A stretch of DNA of 64,000 nt from CBDCZY01 sp965224745 (GTDB taxonomy: Bacteria; Pseudomonadota; Gammaproteobacteria; Methylococcales; Methylomonadaceae). A program made the position numbers and the translations under genes. Below the pieces are notes generated by a model. The model was not told the DNA's origin and searched no databases. It saw nothing but the letters and a program-made list of their open reading frames with translations. This document shows positions 1 to 9,676 of the stretch, piece by piece (positions within the stretch are counted from its first letter, which is position 1; each line of letters starts with the position of its first letter). The stretch covers positions 558,001 through 622,000 of the forward strand of contig CBDCZY010000009.1 in NCBI GenBank assembly GCA_965224745.1. The letters are read 5' to 3'.

Positions 1-2222
1 TTCGGGATCTCATTCCAAAAGAAGGTGCTGTTGATCCGGATCATGATTTTGCGATGAAATACGAACTGATAGAACGGAACCAACGGCATGTTCAGGAAAT
101 CACCAAACAAGCCAAGAAGGCGGATGCTTTGTACTTGGCGACTGACCCTGATCGCGAAGGAGAAGCCATATCGTGGCATCTCAATGAAATTTTAAAAGAC
201 AAAAACATCATCAAGGATAAGCCGGTACATCGTGTAATTTTTCACGAGATCACTAAAAAAGCTATCACTGAAGCCATCTCAAGCCCCCAAAAACTTTCCC
301 TTGATCTTATCAATGCCCAATTGGCAAGGAGAGTATTAGACTATCTGGTTGGTTTCAACTTATCCCCCTTGTTATGGAAAAAAATTAGACGAGGGCTTTC
401 TGCAGGGCGGGTACAAAGCCCTGCATTGCGAATGATTGTTGAAAGAGAACTGGAAATAGAAAAATTTGTTACGCAAGAATACTGGACCATCGAAGCTGCT
501 TTAAAGGCTGAAAAACAAGCATTCAAAGCAAAGTTAACTTATTTCGAAAACAAAAAACTCACTCAGTTTAGCATTGCCAATGAAGCAAGTGCTACCGCCA
601 TCCATAACACTTTAATAAAAGCCGCAAATGGCTTTTTAGTCGTTGAAAAAATTGAGAAAAAACAGCGCAAGCGGAACCCAGCCCCACCTTTCATTACTTC
701 GACGTTACAGCAAGAAGCGGCACGTAAACTAGGCTTCACCACGAAAAGAACCATGATGGTCGCTCAACAACTTTATGAAGGAATCAATATCGGAGGAGAA
801 ACCACAGGTTTGATCACCTACATGCGTACTGACTCGGTCAACCTTGCGAACGAAGCAGTGACTGAAATAAGAGAGTTGATTGGGGAAAAATACGGGGCTA
901 GTGCCATTCCAGCAGAGCCGAAACAGTACAAAACCAAATCAAAAAACGCTCAAGAGGCGCATGAAGCAATTCGCCCAACGGTAGCACGTCATCTGCCTAG
1001 CAGCATTGAAAGCTATCTAACCAGCGACCAATACAAATTATACAACTTGATTTGGAAAAGAACTGTAGCCTGCCAGATGGTTCACGCTACCATCCATACA
1101 GTAGCCATCGATTTTTTATGTAGCGCTGATCACCGTTTTCGATCGACCGGATCAACCATTGCTTCGCCAGGATTTATGCAAGTTTACCTGGAAGGTCAAG
1201 ATGACACTAAATCCAGCGATGATCAGGAAAGTTTTTTACCGGCACTAAAAGAAGGAGAAAGGGTCGATTTAATTGACCTGATCGATTGCCAGCACTTTAC
1301 CGAGCCTCCTCCTCGCTACAGTGAGGCCAGCTTAGTAAAAACACTGGAAGAGCATGGCATTGGTAGACCATCAACCTATGCTTCAATTATCTCAACACTT
1401 CAACAAAGAGAGTATGTCACCTTAGAAACAAAACGTTTTCACCCCACTGATGTTGGAAGAATCGTCAATAAATTTCTTACAGAACATTTCACTAAGTACG
1501 TAGATTACGATTTCACTGCCAACCTTGAAGACGAGCTAGACGCTATCGCAAGGGGAGAAAAAGAATGGGTTCCTATGATGACACGTTTCTGGCACCCTTT
1601 TAAAAAACTAATTGCCGAAAAAGAAGAAAACGTTCAGCGTAAGGACGTTACCCAAGAAGCAATCGATGAGAAGTGCCCTGAATGCGATGGGCCGCTGGCA
1701 ATTCGTTTAGGAAGAAACGGACGGTTTATTGGTTGCAACAACTACCCGGAATGTAGTTATACGCGGAATTTAGATGATACGGAGTCACCCTCCCAGGAAA
1801 TTATCGAAGGCAGAAACTGCCCAAAATGTCAGTCATCATTAATCATTAAAGCCGGTCGTTATGGAAAATTTATTGGTTGTAGCAATTATCCGGAATGCAA
1901 ATTCATAGAACCGCTGGAAAAACCAACGGATACGAGCGTTCAATGCCCTAAATGTAAAAAAGACAATATCCTAAAGAGAAAGTCTCGAAATGGCAAAATC
2001 TTTTATTCTTGTGCTGGCTACCCGAAATGTGATTATGCGCTATGGAATGCTCCTCTTGATCAAACCTGCCCGAGTTGCAACTGGCCTATACTTTCAGTAA
2101 AAGTAACCAAAAGACGGGGTACTGAAAAAGTTTGTCCACAAAAAGACTGCAAATACACTACACCTTACGAAGGAGACCCTGCTGACGCAGATGGCCCTAA
2201 GATGTCTTCTGAAGCAACCTAA
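1..2222 (+). CDS. topA: DNA topoisomerase I (3' part; start lies before the window)
   Basis: Type IA topoisomerase that relaxes negative supercoils through a 5'-phosphotyrosine intermediate. The reading frame is open from base 3, ahead of the first Met codon at 54, and codes for typical TopA sequence (RDLIPKEGAVDPDHDF), so the gene begins upstream of the window. Visible are the Toprim acidic motif TDPDREGEAISWHL, the catalytic tyrosine in GLITYMRTDS (Tyr codon 819-821), and four C-terminal zinc-ribbon repeats with Cys pairs (CPEC, CPKC, CPKC, CPSC). About 740 residues are present; family members are usually 760-870, so only the first part of the Toprim domain is missing. It is convergent with the EF-G gene, with an inverted repeat between them. 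Confidence 0.97.
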   Translation, partial: RDLIPKEGAVDPDHDFAMKYELIERNQRHVQEITKQAKKADALYLATDPDREGEAISWHLNEILKDKNIIKDKPVHRVIFHEITKKAITEAISSPQKLSLDLINAQLARRVLDYLVGFNLSPLLWKKIRRGLSAGRVQSPALRMIVERELEIEKFVTQEYWTIEAALKAEKQAFKAKLTYFENKKLTQFSIANEASATAIHNTLIKAANGFLVVEKIEKKQRKRNPAPPFITSTLQQEAARKLGFTTKRTMMVAQQLYEGINIGGETTGLITYMRTDSVNLANEAVTEIRELIGEKYGASAIPAEPKQYKTKSKNAQEAHEAIRPTVARHLPSSIESYLTSDQYKLYNLIWKRTVACQMVHATIHTVAIDFLCSADHRFRSTGSTIASPGFMQVYLEGQDDTKSSDDQESFLPALKEGERVDLIDLIDCQHFTEPPPRYSEASLVKTLEEHGIGRPSTYASIISTLQQREYVTLETKRFHPTDVGRIVNKFLTEHFTKYVDYDFTANLEDELDAIARGEKEWVPMMTRFWHPFKKLIAEKEENVQRKDVTQEAIDEKCPECDGPLAIRLGRNGRFIGCNNYPECSYTRNLDDTESPSQEIIEGRNCPKCQSSLIIKAGRYGKFIGCSNYPECKFIEPLEKPTDTSVQCPKCKKDNILKRKSRNGKIFYSCAGYPKCDYALWNAPLDQTCPSCNWPILSVKVTKRRGTEKVCPQKDCKYTTPYEGDPADADGPKMSSEAT

Positions 2223-2252
2223 TTAGCTCTGTCTTCATTGCTACTTAAACCG

Positions 2253-2281
2253 CCACCAAGCTGGATTGCACAGCATGGTGG
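2253..2281. terminator. Inverted repeat between convergent topA and fusA paralogue
   Basis: Arms CCACCAAGCTG and CAGCATGGTGG pair at 10 of 11 positions across a 7-base loop. The repeat sits 31 bases after the topA stop and 22 bases after the stop of the opposing EF-G gene. There is no long T-run on either side, so it is at best a weak, possibly bidirectional terminator. Confidence 0.45.
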
Positions 2282-2302
2282 TTGCTTAAACATTCCGTAA
2301 GT

Positions 2303-4384
2303 TTAGTTTTTGTTGCGCTCCTGCACTTCCTTAATAATTTCCTCAGCAACATTCTTGGGACAAGGTAAATAATGAGAAAACTCCATTGAAAATTGCCCCC
2401 TACCTGAAGTCATCGTCCTGAGATCGCCAATATAACCAAACATTTCACTAAGAGGTGCCTCAGCCTTAATATGTACATTTGTTGCTGAAGCTTCTTGTGA
2501 CTTAATCATACCGCGCCGCCTATTCAAGTCGCCAATAACATCCCCGACATGATCCTCTGGCGTATATACATCCACTCGCATAATTGGTTCGATTAATTGT
2601 GGTCGTGCCTTTGGTACTGTCTGCCGATAAGCAGCTCTGGCTGCTATTTCAAAAGCAATAGCAGAAGAATCCACCGCATGAAAAGCCCCATCGAAAAGGG
2701 TGACTTTAAAATCAAGGCAAGGATAACCAGCTAACACGCCTACTTCCAGACTGTTTTTAAAGCCTTTTTCAACCGCTGGCCAAAACTCTCTGGGAACGTT
2801 CCCACCCGTTACTTTTGATTCAAATTCAAACCCGCTAGCAGACTCACCGGGTTCAATAGTATAGTCAATCTTTGCATATTGACCCGAACCACCCGATTGT
2901 TTTTTGTGCGTATAACTATCTTCAACCTGCTGCGTTATCGTTTCGCGATATGCCACCTGAGGCTTACCAACAGAAACATCAACCCCATGGGTACGACGCA
3001 AAATATCGATTTTAATATCTAAGTGAAGCTCCCCCATCCCTTTAAGGATGGTTTCACCACTGTCTTCGTCAGTTTCAACACGAAAAGAAGGGTCTTCCTG
3101 AATCATTTTACCTATCGCAATACCCATTTTTTCTGAAGCACCTTTATCTTTAGGTGCGACAGCAATTGATATCACCGGATCAGGAAACACCATAGGCTCA
3201 AGGGTAGCGGGAAACTTAGGGTCACAAAGTGTGTGTCCGGTTTGCACGTTTTTCATGCCTAAGACAGCAACGATGTCACCCGCTTGAGCCGAACTAACTT
3301 CTTCCCGGGAATCGGCATGCATCTCTACAATACGCCCTATTCGCTCAGTTTTCCCGGTATAGGTATTAAGAACTGTCGTACCTTTTTCTAATTTTCCAGA
3401 ATATACCCTTAGGAAAGTCAAGGCGCCGAAGCGATCATCCATTATTTTAAAGGCCAATGCTCTTAATGGTTTGCTCGCATCAACTAAGGCCATTTCTCCT
3501 GTTTCTTTCCCTTCTAAATCAACCTCTGGTTGGGGTTTAACTTCGGTAGGGTTGGGAAGATAATCAACTACCGCGTCTAGTACCAACTGTACCCCTTTAT
3601 TCTTGAAGGAAGAACCGCACAAGGTAGGGAAAAAATCAAGATTAATAGTACCTTTTCGAATACAGTGTTTCAAAGTTTCGATATCTGGCTGTTCACCATC
3701 GAGATATTTTTCCATGGCATCATCGTCTTGTTCCAGCGCTTTCTCAACCATTTGTTCACGCCACATCTCAACATCATCTGCCATGTCTGCGGGTACGTCT
3801 TCGAGGGTATATTTCATAGGATCACCAGAGTCATCCCAGACCCAAGCTTTACGCGTTAGCAAATCAACCACACCAACAAAATTATCTTCGGTTCCGATAG
3901 GTAAAGTCATTACAATGGGATTAGCGCCTAATACATCCTCAACCTGCTTAACTACACGATAAAAATCTGCACCAACCCTATCTAACTTATTCACGTATAT
4001 GACTCTTGCGACTTCAGAATCATTGGCATAGCGCCAATTGGTTTCAGACTGCGGCTCTACTCCACCTGAACCACAAAACACACCAACACCTCCATCGAGC
4101 ACCTTCAATGAACGATAAACTTCAATAGTAAAATCAACGTGACCCGGCGTATCGATGATATTAAAACGGTGATCTTTCCAGAAACATGTGGTGGCCGCTG
4201 ACTGGATAGTAATACCTCGCTCCTGTTCCTGATCCATAAAATCAGTAGTAGCCGCCCCATCGTGAACCTCACCAATTTTATGGATTTTACCGGTGAGTTT
4301 TAAAATGCGCTCTGTGGTTGTTGTTTTACCAGCATCAACATGCGCAAAAATGCCGATGTTCCTATAATGTGTTAAATCTGTCAT
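2303..4384 (-). CDS. fusA: Elongation factor G paralogue (EF-G2 type)
   Basis: Translational GTPase of the EF-G family, which promotes ribosomal translocation or ribosome recycling. 693 residues, full length. GTPase motifs: AHVDAGKTT (P-loop), GITIQSAATT (switch I), DTPGHVD (G3), NKLD (G4); domains II to V follow. The gene stands alone rather than inside an rpsL-rpsG-fusA-tufA operon. From memory, its N-terminal wording (LTGKIHKIGEVHDG, VFCGSGGVEPQSETNWRYAN) resembles the second EF-G found in Vibrio and Shewanella more than the str-operon copy. The family call is firm; the assignment as the second paralogue is inference. Confidence 0.93.
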   Translation of the reverse strand: MTDLTHYRNIGIFAHVDAGKTTTTERILKLTGKIHKIGEVHDGAATTDFMDQEQERGITIQSAATTCFWKDHRFNIIDTPGHVDFTIEVYRSLKVLDGGVGVFCGSGGVEPQSETNWRYANDSEVARVIYVNKLDRVGADFYRVVKQVEDVLGANPIVMTLPIGTEDNFVGVVDLLTRKAWVWDDSGDPMKYTLEDVPADMADDVEMWREQMVEKALEQDDDAMEKYLDGEQPDIETLKHCIRKGTINLDFFPTLCGSSFKNKGVQLVLDAVVDYLPNPTEVKPQPEVDLEGKETGEMALVDASKPLRALAFKIMDDRFGALTFLRVYSGKLEKGTTVLNTYTGKTERIGRIVEMHADSREEVSSAQAGDIVAVLGMKNVQTGHTLCDPKFPATLEPMVFPDPVISIAVAPKDKGASEKMGIAIGKMIQEDPSFRVETDEDSGETILKGMGELHLDIKIDILRRTHGVDVSVGKPQVAYRETITQQVEDSYTHKKQSGGSGQYAKIDYTIEPGESASGFEFESKVTGGNVPREFWPAVEKGFKNSLEVGVLAGYPCLDFKVTLFDGAFHAVDSSAIAFEIAARAAYRQTVPKARPQLIEPIMRVDVYTPEDHVGDVIGDLNRRRGMIKSQEASATNVHIKAEAPLSEMFGYIGDLRTMTSGRGQFSMEFSHYLPCPKNVAEEIIKEVQERNKN

Positions 4385-5046
4385 TGCTTTCTCTAAATTG
4401 GATGAAACTCAAGAATTTTGTCTTAATTTTGCGGTCAACTAAGTTCTAATGGCACCGCTTTCACACTTTGCATGCCATTTTATTTCATTCAATGAAAAAC
4501 TTGAACTTGGAAAAGACCCTCGGATAACGAAGATAGGCGTGTAACATTTAAAAAAATTTTAGTAAGAAGCCCATCTAAACAACTGATAGCCTTAAACTAA
4601 GTATATTTAGTACCAAGAGTAATAAATCCCGCTATTGTAACTCATAATGATGTAGAAAGCAGTGCAATAAAATATTTTGTGTAGGAGCAAGAGGTAAGAG
4701 CGCAGCTTAATGTAAGTCTAAATGAGCCCTTCCGACACGATTATCGCGAAAATAACCCACAAACTGAATTACAATATTTTCCTCTTAAAGGAGGGCAACC
4801 AAAAGGAAAAAAGTAATCCTGTCGTTTTCAATGATAATAGTACTCAACGCTCGCCAAAGCTTTATACGACAAGACAGGAAAATTTCTCCGAATGTTCGAG
4901 TCTCATAAAGGCATGAAAGTTAAAACGGAAAATAATGTCACTCATACACTTCAACTTTAGTAGAAATAAGTGATATAGTTATTCCTCAGTAAAAACAACC
5001 CAATAACTATTATCAAACTGTATGCCTTATTCCAGGAGAAATATTC
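4385..5046. other. Intergenic region before the bc1 operon
   Basis: About 660 bases between the divergent EF-G gene and petA. I see no convincing gene. A 64-codon frame at 4722-4916 has no ribosome-binding site and no recognisable content. The region should hold the promoters of both flanking genes. A good Shine-Dalgarno (CCAGGAGA) lies just before petA at about 5033-5040. Confidence 0.6.
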
Positions 5047-5649
5047 ATGAATGATCAAGGCGTCGATAAGTCCAAACGCCAATTTCTAACAGCTTCTTTA
5101 ACTGTTGTTGGAGCAGTAGGATCTGGCTTTGCCTCTGTTCCTTTCCTGGCCCAGATGCAACCAAGCGTTAAAACAAAAGCCGCAGGAGCACCCGTAGAGG
5201 TTGACCTCACTAAACTGGAACCGGGCCAACTTATCCGAGTAGCATGGCGAGGAAAACCAGTGTGGATACTCAACAGAACGCCCGAAATGTTAGAAAGACT
5301 ACCTTCCATTGAAAATAAATTAAGTGACCCTCTTTCGGAAGAATCCATACAGCCAAAATCCAGCAAAAATGAATTTCGCTCTATAAAGCCAGAAGTTTTT
5401 GTAGCCATCGGTCTTTGCACCCACTTGGGTTGCTCTCCAACTTTTCGACCAGCCCTTGCTGCACCTGATTTAGGCCCGGACTGGAAAGGAGGTTTCTTTT
5501 GCCCTTGTCACGGTTCTAGTTTTGATTTGGCCGGAAGAGTTTTTCGAGGTGTCCCTGCACCAACAAATCTAGAGATACCGCTTCATAACTATATATCAGA
5601 CACACAGCTGGTCATTGGCGAAGGCCCAGACGGGAAGGTGGCATCATGA
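5047..5649 (+). CDS. petA: Ubiquinol-cytochrome c reductase, Rieske iron-sulfur subunit
   Basis: Rieske subunit of the cytochrome bc1 complex, which passes electrons from ubiquinol to cytochrome c1 at the periplasmic face. 200 residues. The N-terminal anchor is a Tat-like segment (KRQFLTASLTVVGAVGSG, about residues 10-27). The 2Fe-2S ligands are in CTHLGCSP (about residue 123) and CPCHGSSFD (about residue 156). First gene of petABC; its stop overlaps the petB start by 4 bases (ATGA), so the two are translationally coupled. The ATG is supported by an AGGAGA Shine-Dalgarno. Confidence 0.97.
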   Translation: MNDQGVDKSKRQFLTASLTVVGAVGSGFASVPFLAQMQPSVKTKAAGAPVEVDLTKLEPGQLIRVAWRGKPVWILNRTPEMLERLPSIENKLSDPLSEESIQPKSSKNEFRSIKPEVFVAIGLCTHLGCSPTFRPALAAPDLGPDWKGGFFCPCHGSSFDLAGRVFRGVPAPTNLEIPLHNYISDTQLVIGEGPDGKVAS

Positions 5650-7046
5650 TTTCGGAAAAAATAACAGCCTGTTCTAACTGGGTTTTGGAGAGGTTTCCAA
5701 TCTCCAAAGTCTGGAACGAGCACATGGCCTATTACTATGCGCCGAAAAATTTTAACTTTTGGTACTTTTTTGGCTCTTTAGCGCTCTTCGTACTAGTTCT
5801 CCAAATCGTTACCGGAATTTGTCTAACCATGAACTACAAGCCTGACGCTGCTTTAGCTTTCGACTCTGTCGAATACATCATGCGGGATGTTAATTGGGGT
5901 TGGCTTATTAGATACATGCATTCCACAGGTGCGTCAGCATTTTTCCTCGTCATTTATCTGCATATGTTTCGTGGTTTACTTTACGGATCTTTCAAAAAAC
6001 CAAGAGAGCTTATCTGGATCTTCGGCATGCTCATTTTTGTATGTCTAATGGCTGAAGCCTTTATGGGATATTTATTACCCTGGGGCCAAATGTCATATTG
6101 GGGCGCTCAGGTTATCATTTCTTTATTTAGCGCTATACCGGTTATTGGTGATGATTTATCGCTATGGATACGTGGCGACTATGTTGTTTCTGACGCCACA
6201 TTAAACCGTTTCTTTGCTTTTCATGTCATTGCAGTTCCATTGGTTCTGGTGTTATTGGTGTTCTTGCATATAGTCGCACTTCACCAAGTAGGCTCAAACA
6301 ACCCGGATGGCATTGAAATTAAGGAAAAGAAAAACAGAATGGGCGTACCTTTTGATGGCATTCCATTTCACCCTTACTACACGATTAAAGATATTGTAGG
6401 TGCTGGGGTATTTCTTTTATTCTTTGCTTTAGTGATATTCTACTGGCCTGAAATGGGAGGCTATTTTTTAGAATCGGCAAACTTCATTCCAGCTGACTCT
6501 CTTTCAACACCGGAACATATTGCGCCGTTATGGTATTTCACGCCGTTCTACGCAATTCTTAGGGCTGTACCTGATAAATTTGCCGGCGTAATAGCCATGT
6601 TCGCCTCAATCATCGTTTTGTTTTTGCTCCCCTGGCTAGATCGCGGCGAAGTAAAATCAATAAGATATCGTGGCGGTTTATACAAAAAAGCTCTTGCCAT
6701 CTTTGTCGTAAGCTTTTTTGCATTGGGCTATCTTGGTAACCAGCCGGCAACACCAGTTTTTACCATTTTTTCAAGAATCTTCACCGTACTTTACTTTGGT
6801 TTTTTTCTACTGATGCCAATCTATACAAGATGGGAAAAAACCAAACCTGTGCCACCAAGACTTACTGAAGGAAAAAGCATTGAAGACTGCATCCCAGAAA
6901 TAAAAGAAACCATTGAGAAGGTAACTCAAAAAAGGAAAATCATGACTAAAGACGGCAAGGAATTTAATATTTTCACTCCTAATTGGGCAGGATTAAAAGA
7001 CGCCAGCCTGAATACGATTAAAAAAATAAAAAAGAGCTTTGATTAA
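5646..7046 (+). CDS. petB: Cytochrome b of the bc1 complex
   Basis: Membrane subunit carrying two b hemes and the quinol oxidation and reduction sites. 466 residues with many hydrophobic helices. Heme-ligand histidine pairs can be seen in HSTGASAFFLVIYLH (about residues 95-109) and HVIAVPLVLVLLVFLH (about residues 196-211), and the Qo-site-type PEW-like stretch occurs in the C-terminal half (YWPEMGGYF, WYFTPFYAILR). A hydrophilic tail of roughly 70 residues follows the last helix. It overlaps petA by 4 bases and ends one base before the petC ATG. Confidence 0.97.
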   Translation: MISEKITACSNWVLERFPISKVWNEHMAYYYAPKNFNFWYFFGSLALFVLVLQIVTGICLTMNYKPDAALAFDSVEYIMRDVNWGWLIRYMHSTGASAFFLVIYLHMFRGLLYGSFKKPRELIWIFGMLIFVCLMAEAFMGYLLPWGQMSYWGAQVIISLFSAIPVIGDDLSLWIRGDYVVSDATLNRFFAFHVIAVPLVLVLLVFLHIVALHQVGSNNPDGIEIKEKKNRMGVPFDGIPFHPYYTIKDIVGAGVFLLFFALVIFYWPEMGGYFLESANFIPADSLSTPEHIAPLWYFTPFYAILRAVPDKFAGVIAMFASIIVLFLLPWLDRGEVKSIRYRGGLYKKALAIFVVSFFALGYLGNQPATPVFTIFSRIFTVLYFGFFLLMPIYTRWEKTKPVPPRLTEGKSIEDCIPEIKETIEKVTQKRKIMTKDGKEFNIFTPNWAGLKDASLNTIKKIKKSFD

Positions 7047-7047
7047 T

Positions 7048-7770
7048 ATGAAAAAGATCATTTTTGTTGTTCTTACATTGCTTCCGCTTTTATCCATTGC
7101 TTCGCCAGGAGAAACCAAGCTCGACAAGGTTGACATAAACCTCGCGGATGGCGACTCTTTATCACGCGGTGCTAAACACTATGTAACCTATTGTCTGGGT
7201 TGCCACTCAGTAAAACACATACGGTATATAAGAATGTCCGAGGATTTTCAAATTTCCGAGGAACAACTTCTTAAGGATATCGCACCTGAGGGGGCCAGCA
7301 TTTACGATACGATGCTCACAGCAATGAACGCCCATGACTCAAAAATAGGGTTTGGAATTCAACCTCCAGATTTATCTTTGATTGCAAGATCGCGCGGCGC
7401 AGATTGGTTATACACATACCTTAGAGGATTTTACTCTGATCCGGATCGTGCTCTGGGCGTTAATAATATTGTGTTTAAAGATGTCGGTATGCCTAACGTT
7501 TTTTGGCAACTGCAAGGACAACAAAAACTGGTCAATTTAAAGTTACCAGGAAAAACTTCTGCGGAAAAGTTAGTACTAGATAAACCTGGAAAGCTATCGC
7601 CGCAAGAATTTGATAATATGGTCACCGATTTAGTCAATTTTCTAGTTTATGCAGGTGAGCCTATCCAGTTGGAAAGACAGCGACTAGGCAAATATGTAAT
7701 CCTCTTTCTACTGCTTTTTACTTTTATTGCCTACTTGCTAAAGAAGAATTATTGGGAAGATATCCACTAA
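7048..7770 (+). CDS. petC: Cytochrome c1 of the bc1 complex
   Basis: Membrane-anchored c-type cytochrome that accepts electrons from the Rieske centre and hands them to soluble cytochrome c. 240 residues. An N-terminal signal peptide (MKKIIFVVLTLLPLLSIA) precedes the heme-binding motif CLGCH at about residue 49; a likely Met ligand lies in DVGMPNVFW; one C-terminal helix (YVILFLLLFTFIAYLL) anchors it. I chose the ATG at 7048 over an in-frame TTG at 7039, because MKK starts a normal signal peptide and follows the petB stop directly. Confidence 0.96.
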   Translation: MKKIIFVVLTLLPLLSIASPGETKLDKVDINLADGDSLSRGAKHYVTYCLGCHSVKHIRYIRMSEDFQISEEQLLKDIAPEGASIYDTMLTAMNAHDSKIGFGIQPPDLSLIARSRGADWLYTYLRGFYSDPDRALGVNNIVFKDVGMPNVFWQLQGQQKLVNLKLPGKTSAEKLVLDKPGKLSPQEFDNMVTDLVNFLVYAGEPIQLERQRLGKYVILFLLLFTFIAYLLKKNYWEDIH

Positions 7771-7848
7771 AACACTTTACGGACAATACATTCTCATATT
7801 CTTTCAATAAGGATTAAATTTAATATTTTTCTTTTAAGATCAATTCAG

Positions 7849-7866
7849 AGGTTTATTATTAAACCT
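7849..7866 (+). terminator. Short hairpin between petC and sspA
   Basis: AGGTTTA and TAAACCT form a perfect 7-bp stem with a TTAT loop, about 80 bases after the petC stop and 73 bases before the sspA start. There is only a weak T-tract after it. It may terminate or attenuate transcription from petABC into sspAB. Confidence 0.3.
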
Positions 7867-7938
7867 TTAAATCCATATTGAGATAAATGCTAAAACCTCT
7901 ACCGAAGCTGTTCATTATTTTTGAAGGGAATTGAGTTT

Positions 7939-8574
7939 GTGGCAATAAACCCGACTCGGAAATCTATTATGACCCTCTATTCTCCATTGTCTTGCGCTTT
8001 AAGTCATGGAGTTAGAATTGTTATTTTTGAAAAAGGAATTCTTACCGATATTGAATACTATGAAGCAGACTCCCCACCCTTAGAACTACTTGAATTTAAT
8101 CCAGGTAAGTCAACACCGACCTTGATTGACCGAGATTTGGTTCTGTACGATCCACGTATTATTATGGAATATTTAGATGAAAGGTTTCCTCACCCTCCTC
8201 TTTATCAGATGGATCCAGTTTCAAGAGCTAGTGCCAGGATGATCATCAAAAGGATCGACCAAGACTGGTTTCGATTATTTGAAGAAATTAAATTATCAGG
8301 AGAAAAAAAAGCAGCTCGAGCAAAAAAAATGTTAAAAGAAAGCCTCATGTCTTCAATGCCTGTTTTTGCTGCCACCCCTTATTTCATGAGCTCTGATTTT
8401 TCTTTAGTCGATTGCGCTCTAATTCCTCTCCTCATCCGCCTCCACAGCATTGGGATCGATTTACCGGAACAAGCCAACCCTATTCGAAATTATGCAAACC
8501 GCATCATGCAAAGAAAAGGTTTTATTTCTAGTTTGAATAGTTTTGAGCAAGATCTATTAGAAACACCCCTATGA
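7939..8574 (+). CDS. sspA: Stringent starvation protein A, GST-fold regulator
   Basis: RNA polymerase-associated protein with a glutathione S-transferase fold that alters transcription in stationary phase or starvation. Thioredoxin-like N-terminal part (MTLYSPLSCALSHGVRIVIFEKGI) followed by an all-helical C-terminal domain. About 211 residues from the GTG at 7939, close to the family size. I prefer this GTG to an upstream TTG at 7921 because an AAGGGA Shine-Dalgarno lies about 10 bases before it. It overlaps sspB by 4 bases. The petABC-sspA-sspB order is common in gammaproteobacteria. Confidence 0.93.
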   Translation: MAINPTRKSIMTLYSPLSCALSHGVRIVIFEKGILTDIEYYEADSPPLELLEFNPGKSTPTLIDRDLVLYDPRIIMEYLDERFPHPPLYQMDPVSRASARMIIKRIDQDWFRLFEEIKLSGEKKAARAKKMLKESLMSSMPVFAATPYFMSSDFSLVDCALIPLLIRLHSIGIDLPEQANPIRNYANRIMQRKGFISSLNSFEQDLLETPL

Positions 8575-8951
8575 CTTCTTTAAAACCCTACTTAATTAGA
8601 TCAATCTACGAATGGATTGTTGATAATAATAAAACTCCTTATCTGCTTGTTGATGCAACTATGGAGCATACAATTGTTCCTTCTGAATTTATTAAAGATG
8701 GAAAAATCATACTAAACATCCTGCCTGATGCTATTCAAGGATTATTATTGGGCAACGAAGAAATAGAGTTTAGCGCTCGCTTCAGCGGCACACCGATGCA
8801 GGTTCGAATACCACTTCCTTCTGTCATAAGTATTTATGCCAAAGAAAATGGAAAAGGCATGGTGTTTGAAAAAGAAGATGGCGAAGCCCCCCCGCCTCCT
8901 GAGAAAAATTCCTCTACACCTCAAAAACCCACGCTTCGTGTTGTAAAATAG
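8571..8951 (+). CDS. sspB: ClpXP protease specificity-enhancing factor
   Basis: Adaptor that tethers ssrA-tagged proteins to the ClpXP protease. 126 residues: a folded substrate-binding core (SLKPYLIRSIYEWIVDNNKTPYLLVD to about residue 100), then a proline- and charge-rich linker (EAPPPPEKNSSTPQKP) and a short hydrophobic tail (TLRVVK), which in the family is the ClpX-binding peptide. Coupled to sspA by an ATGA overlap. Convergent with the next gene, with 12 bases between them. Confidence 0.95.
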   Translation: MTSLKPYLIRSIYEWIVDNNKTPYLLVDATMEHTIVPSEFIKDGKIILNILPDAIQGLLLGNEEIEFSARFSGTPMQVRIPLPSVISIYAKENGKGMVFEKEDGEAPPPPEKNSSTPQKPTLRVVK

Positions 8952-8963
8952 CAATAATATTTA

Positions 8964-9293
8964 TTATTTGTTTTCGGATGTATAAAACCGTGATGTTTTT
9001 GCAGAGTTTTTTTGATTATCCTGCAAAGCAACAATCTTAGCGGTGCCACGTTTCTCAACTTGATCAATTCGGATGATTTGGTGCAGCGGTATAAATGATC
9101 GGTGAACCTCACTAAACTCTGCTTTTAGCTTCTCTTCTGATGTATCAACTACAATTGCACTGCTCTCACCAAAAACGAAATCCTCTAACACAACAAAACC
9201 ATAAATATCACCTTGGAATACTTGTTTTACAAACACTTCATAAACTTGGTCACGGTTTTGAAATTGGACTTTGTAGATTTTTTTCTTAGCCAT
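8964..9293 (-). CDS. DUF1820 family protein
   Basis: 109-residue cytosolic protein of unknown function. The sequence (KKIYKVQFQNRDQVYEVFVKQV, YGFVVLEDFVFGE, HRSFIPLHQIIRIDQVEKRGTAKI) matches what I recall of DUF1820, a small conserved family in gammaproteobacteria. There is no signal peptide or membrane segment. It lies downstream of rsfS on the same strand with 38 bases between, so the two may be co-transcribed. The family assignment is from recognition of the sequence; no function can be given. Confidence 0.85.
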   Translation of the reverse strand: MAKKKIYKVQFQNRDQVYEVFVKQVFQGDIYGFVVLEDFVFGESSAIVVDTSEEKLKAEFSEVHRSFIPLHQIIRIDQVEKRGTAKIVALQDNQKNSAKTSRFYTSENK

Positions 9294-9331
9294 TTAAAAG
9301 TTTCTCAACATGTAATAAATGATACCTATTT

Positions 9332-9676
9332 TTAAACGATTGATTCATCGACAAAATCCGGATCCCACAATTTCTCAATCTGATAAAAATCACGCGCTTG
9401 TTTAACCATGAAATGAACGATAACATCTCCCAAATCGAGTAGTATCCAATCTGTTGAACCCGCACCTTCCAAACCAAGAGGTACTTCACCTTGCTCCTTG
9501 AGCTTATCACTAACCCGATTTGATAATGCCTTTAAATGGCGAACAGAAGTACCCGTCACAATTACCATATAATCAGTAATTGCAGTCTTATTTTTTACAT
9601 TTATCGAAGTAATATCTTTTCCTTTATTTTCCTCCAATGTTTCAAGAACTAGATTCAACATTTCATCTGATTTCAT
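9332..9676 (-). CDS. rsfS: Ribosome silencing factor RsfS
   Basis: Binds ribosomal protein L14 and blocks subunit joining when nutrients are low. 114 residues covering the whole Iojap/RsfS domain: VLETLEENKGKDITSINVKNKT, ITDYMVIVTGTSVRHLKALSNRV, GSTDWILLDLGDVIVHFM. In many gammaproteobacteria the order is proA-nadD-rsfS-rlmH. Here proA lies directly upstream and nadD is absent from the 198-base gap, and DUF1820 occupies the place where rlmH often lies. Confidence 0.95.
   Translation of the reverse strand: MKSDEMLNLVLETLEENKGKDITSINVKNKTAITDYMVIVTGTSVRHLKALSNRVSDKLKEQGEVPLGLEGAGSTDWILLDLGDVIVHFMVKQARDFYQIEKLWDPDFVDESIV

Noticed and set aside
3603..3962. 119-codon frame opposite the EF-G gene
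   Set aside because: Antisense to a highly conserved protein; codon pattern and product show nothing independent.
4722..4916. 64-codon frame before petA
   Set aside because: No ribosome-binding site, no signal peptide or domain, and no neighbours to support it.
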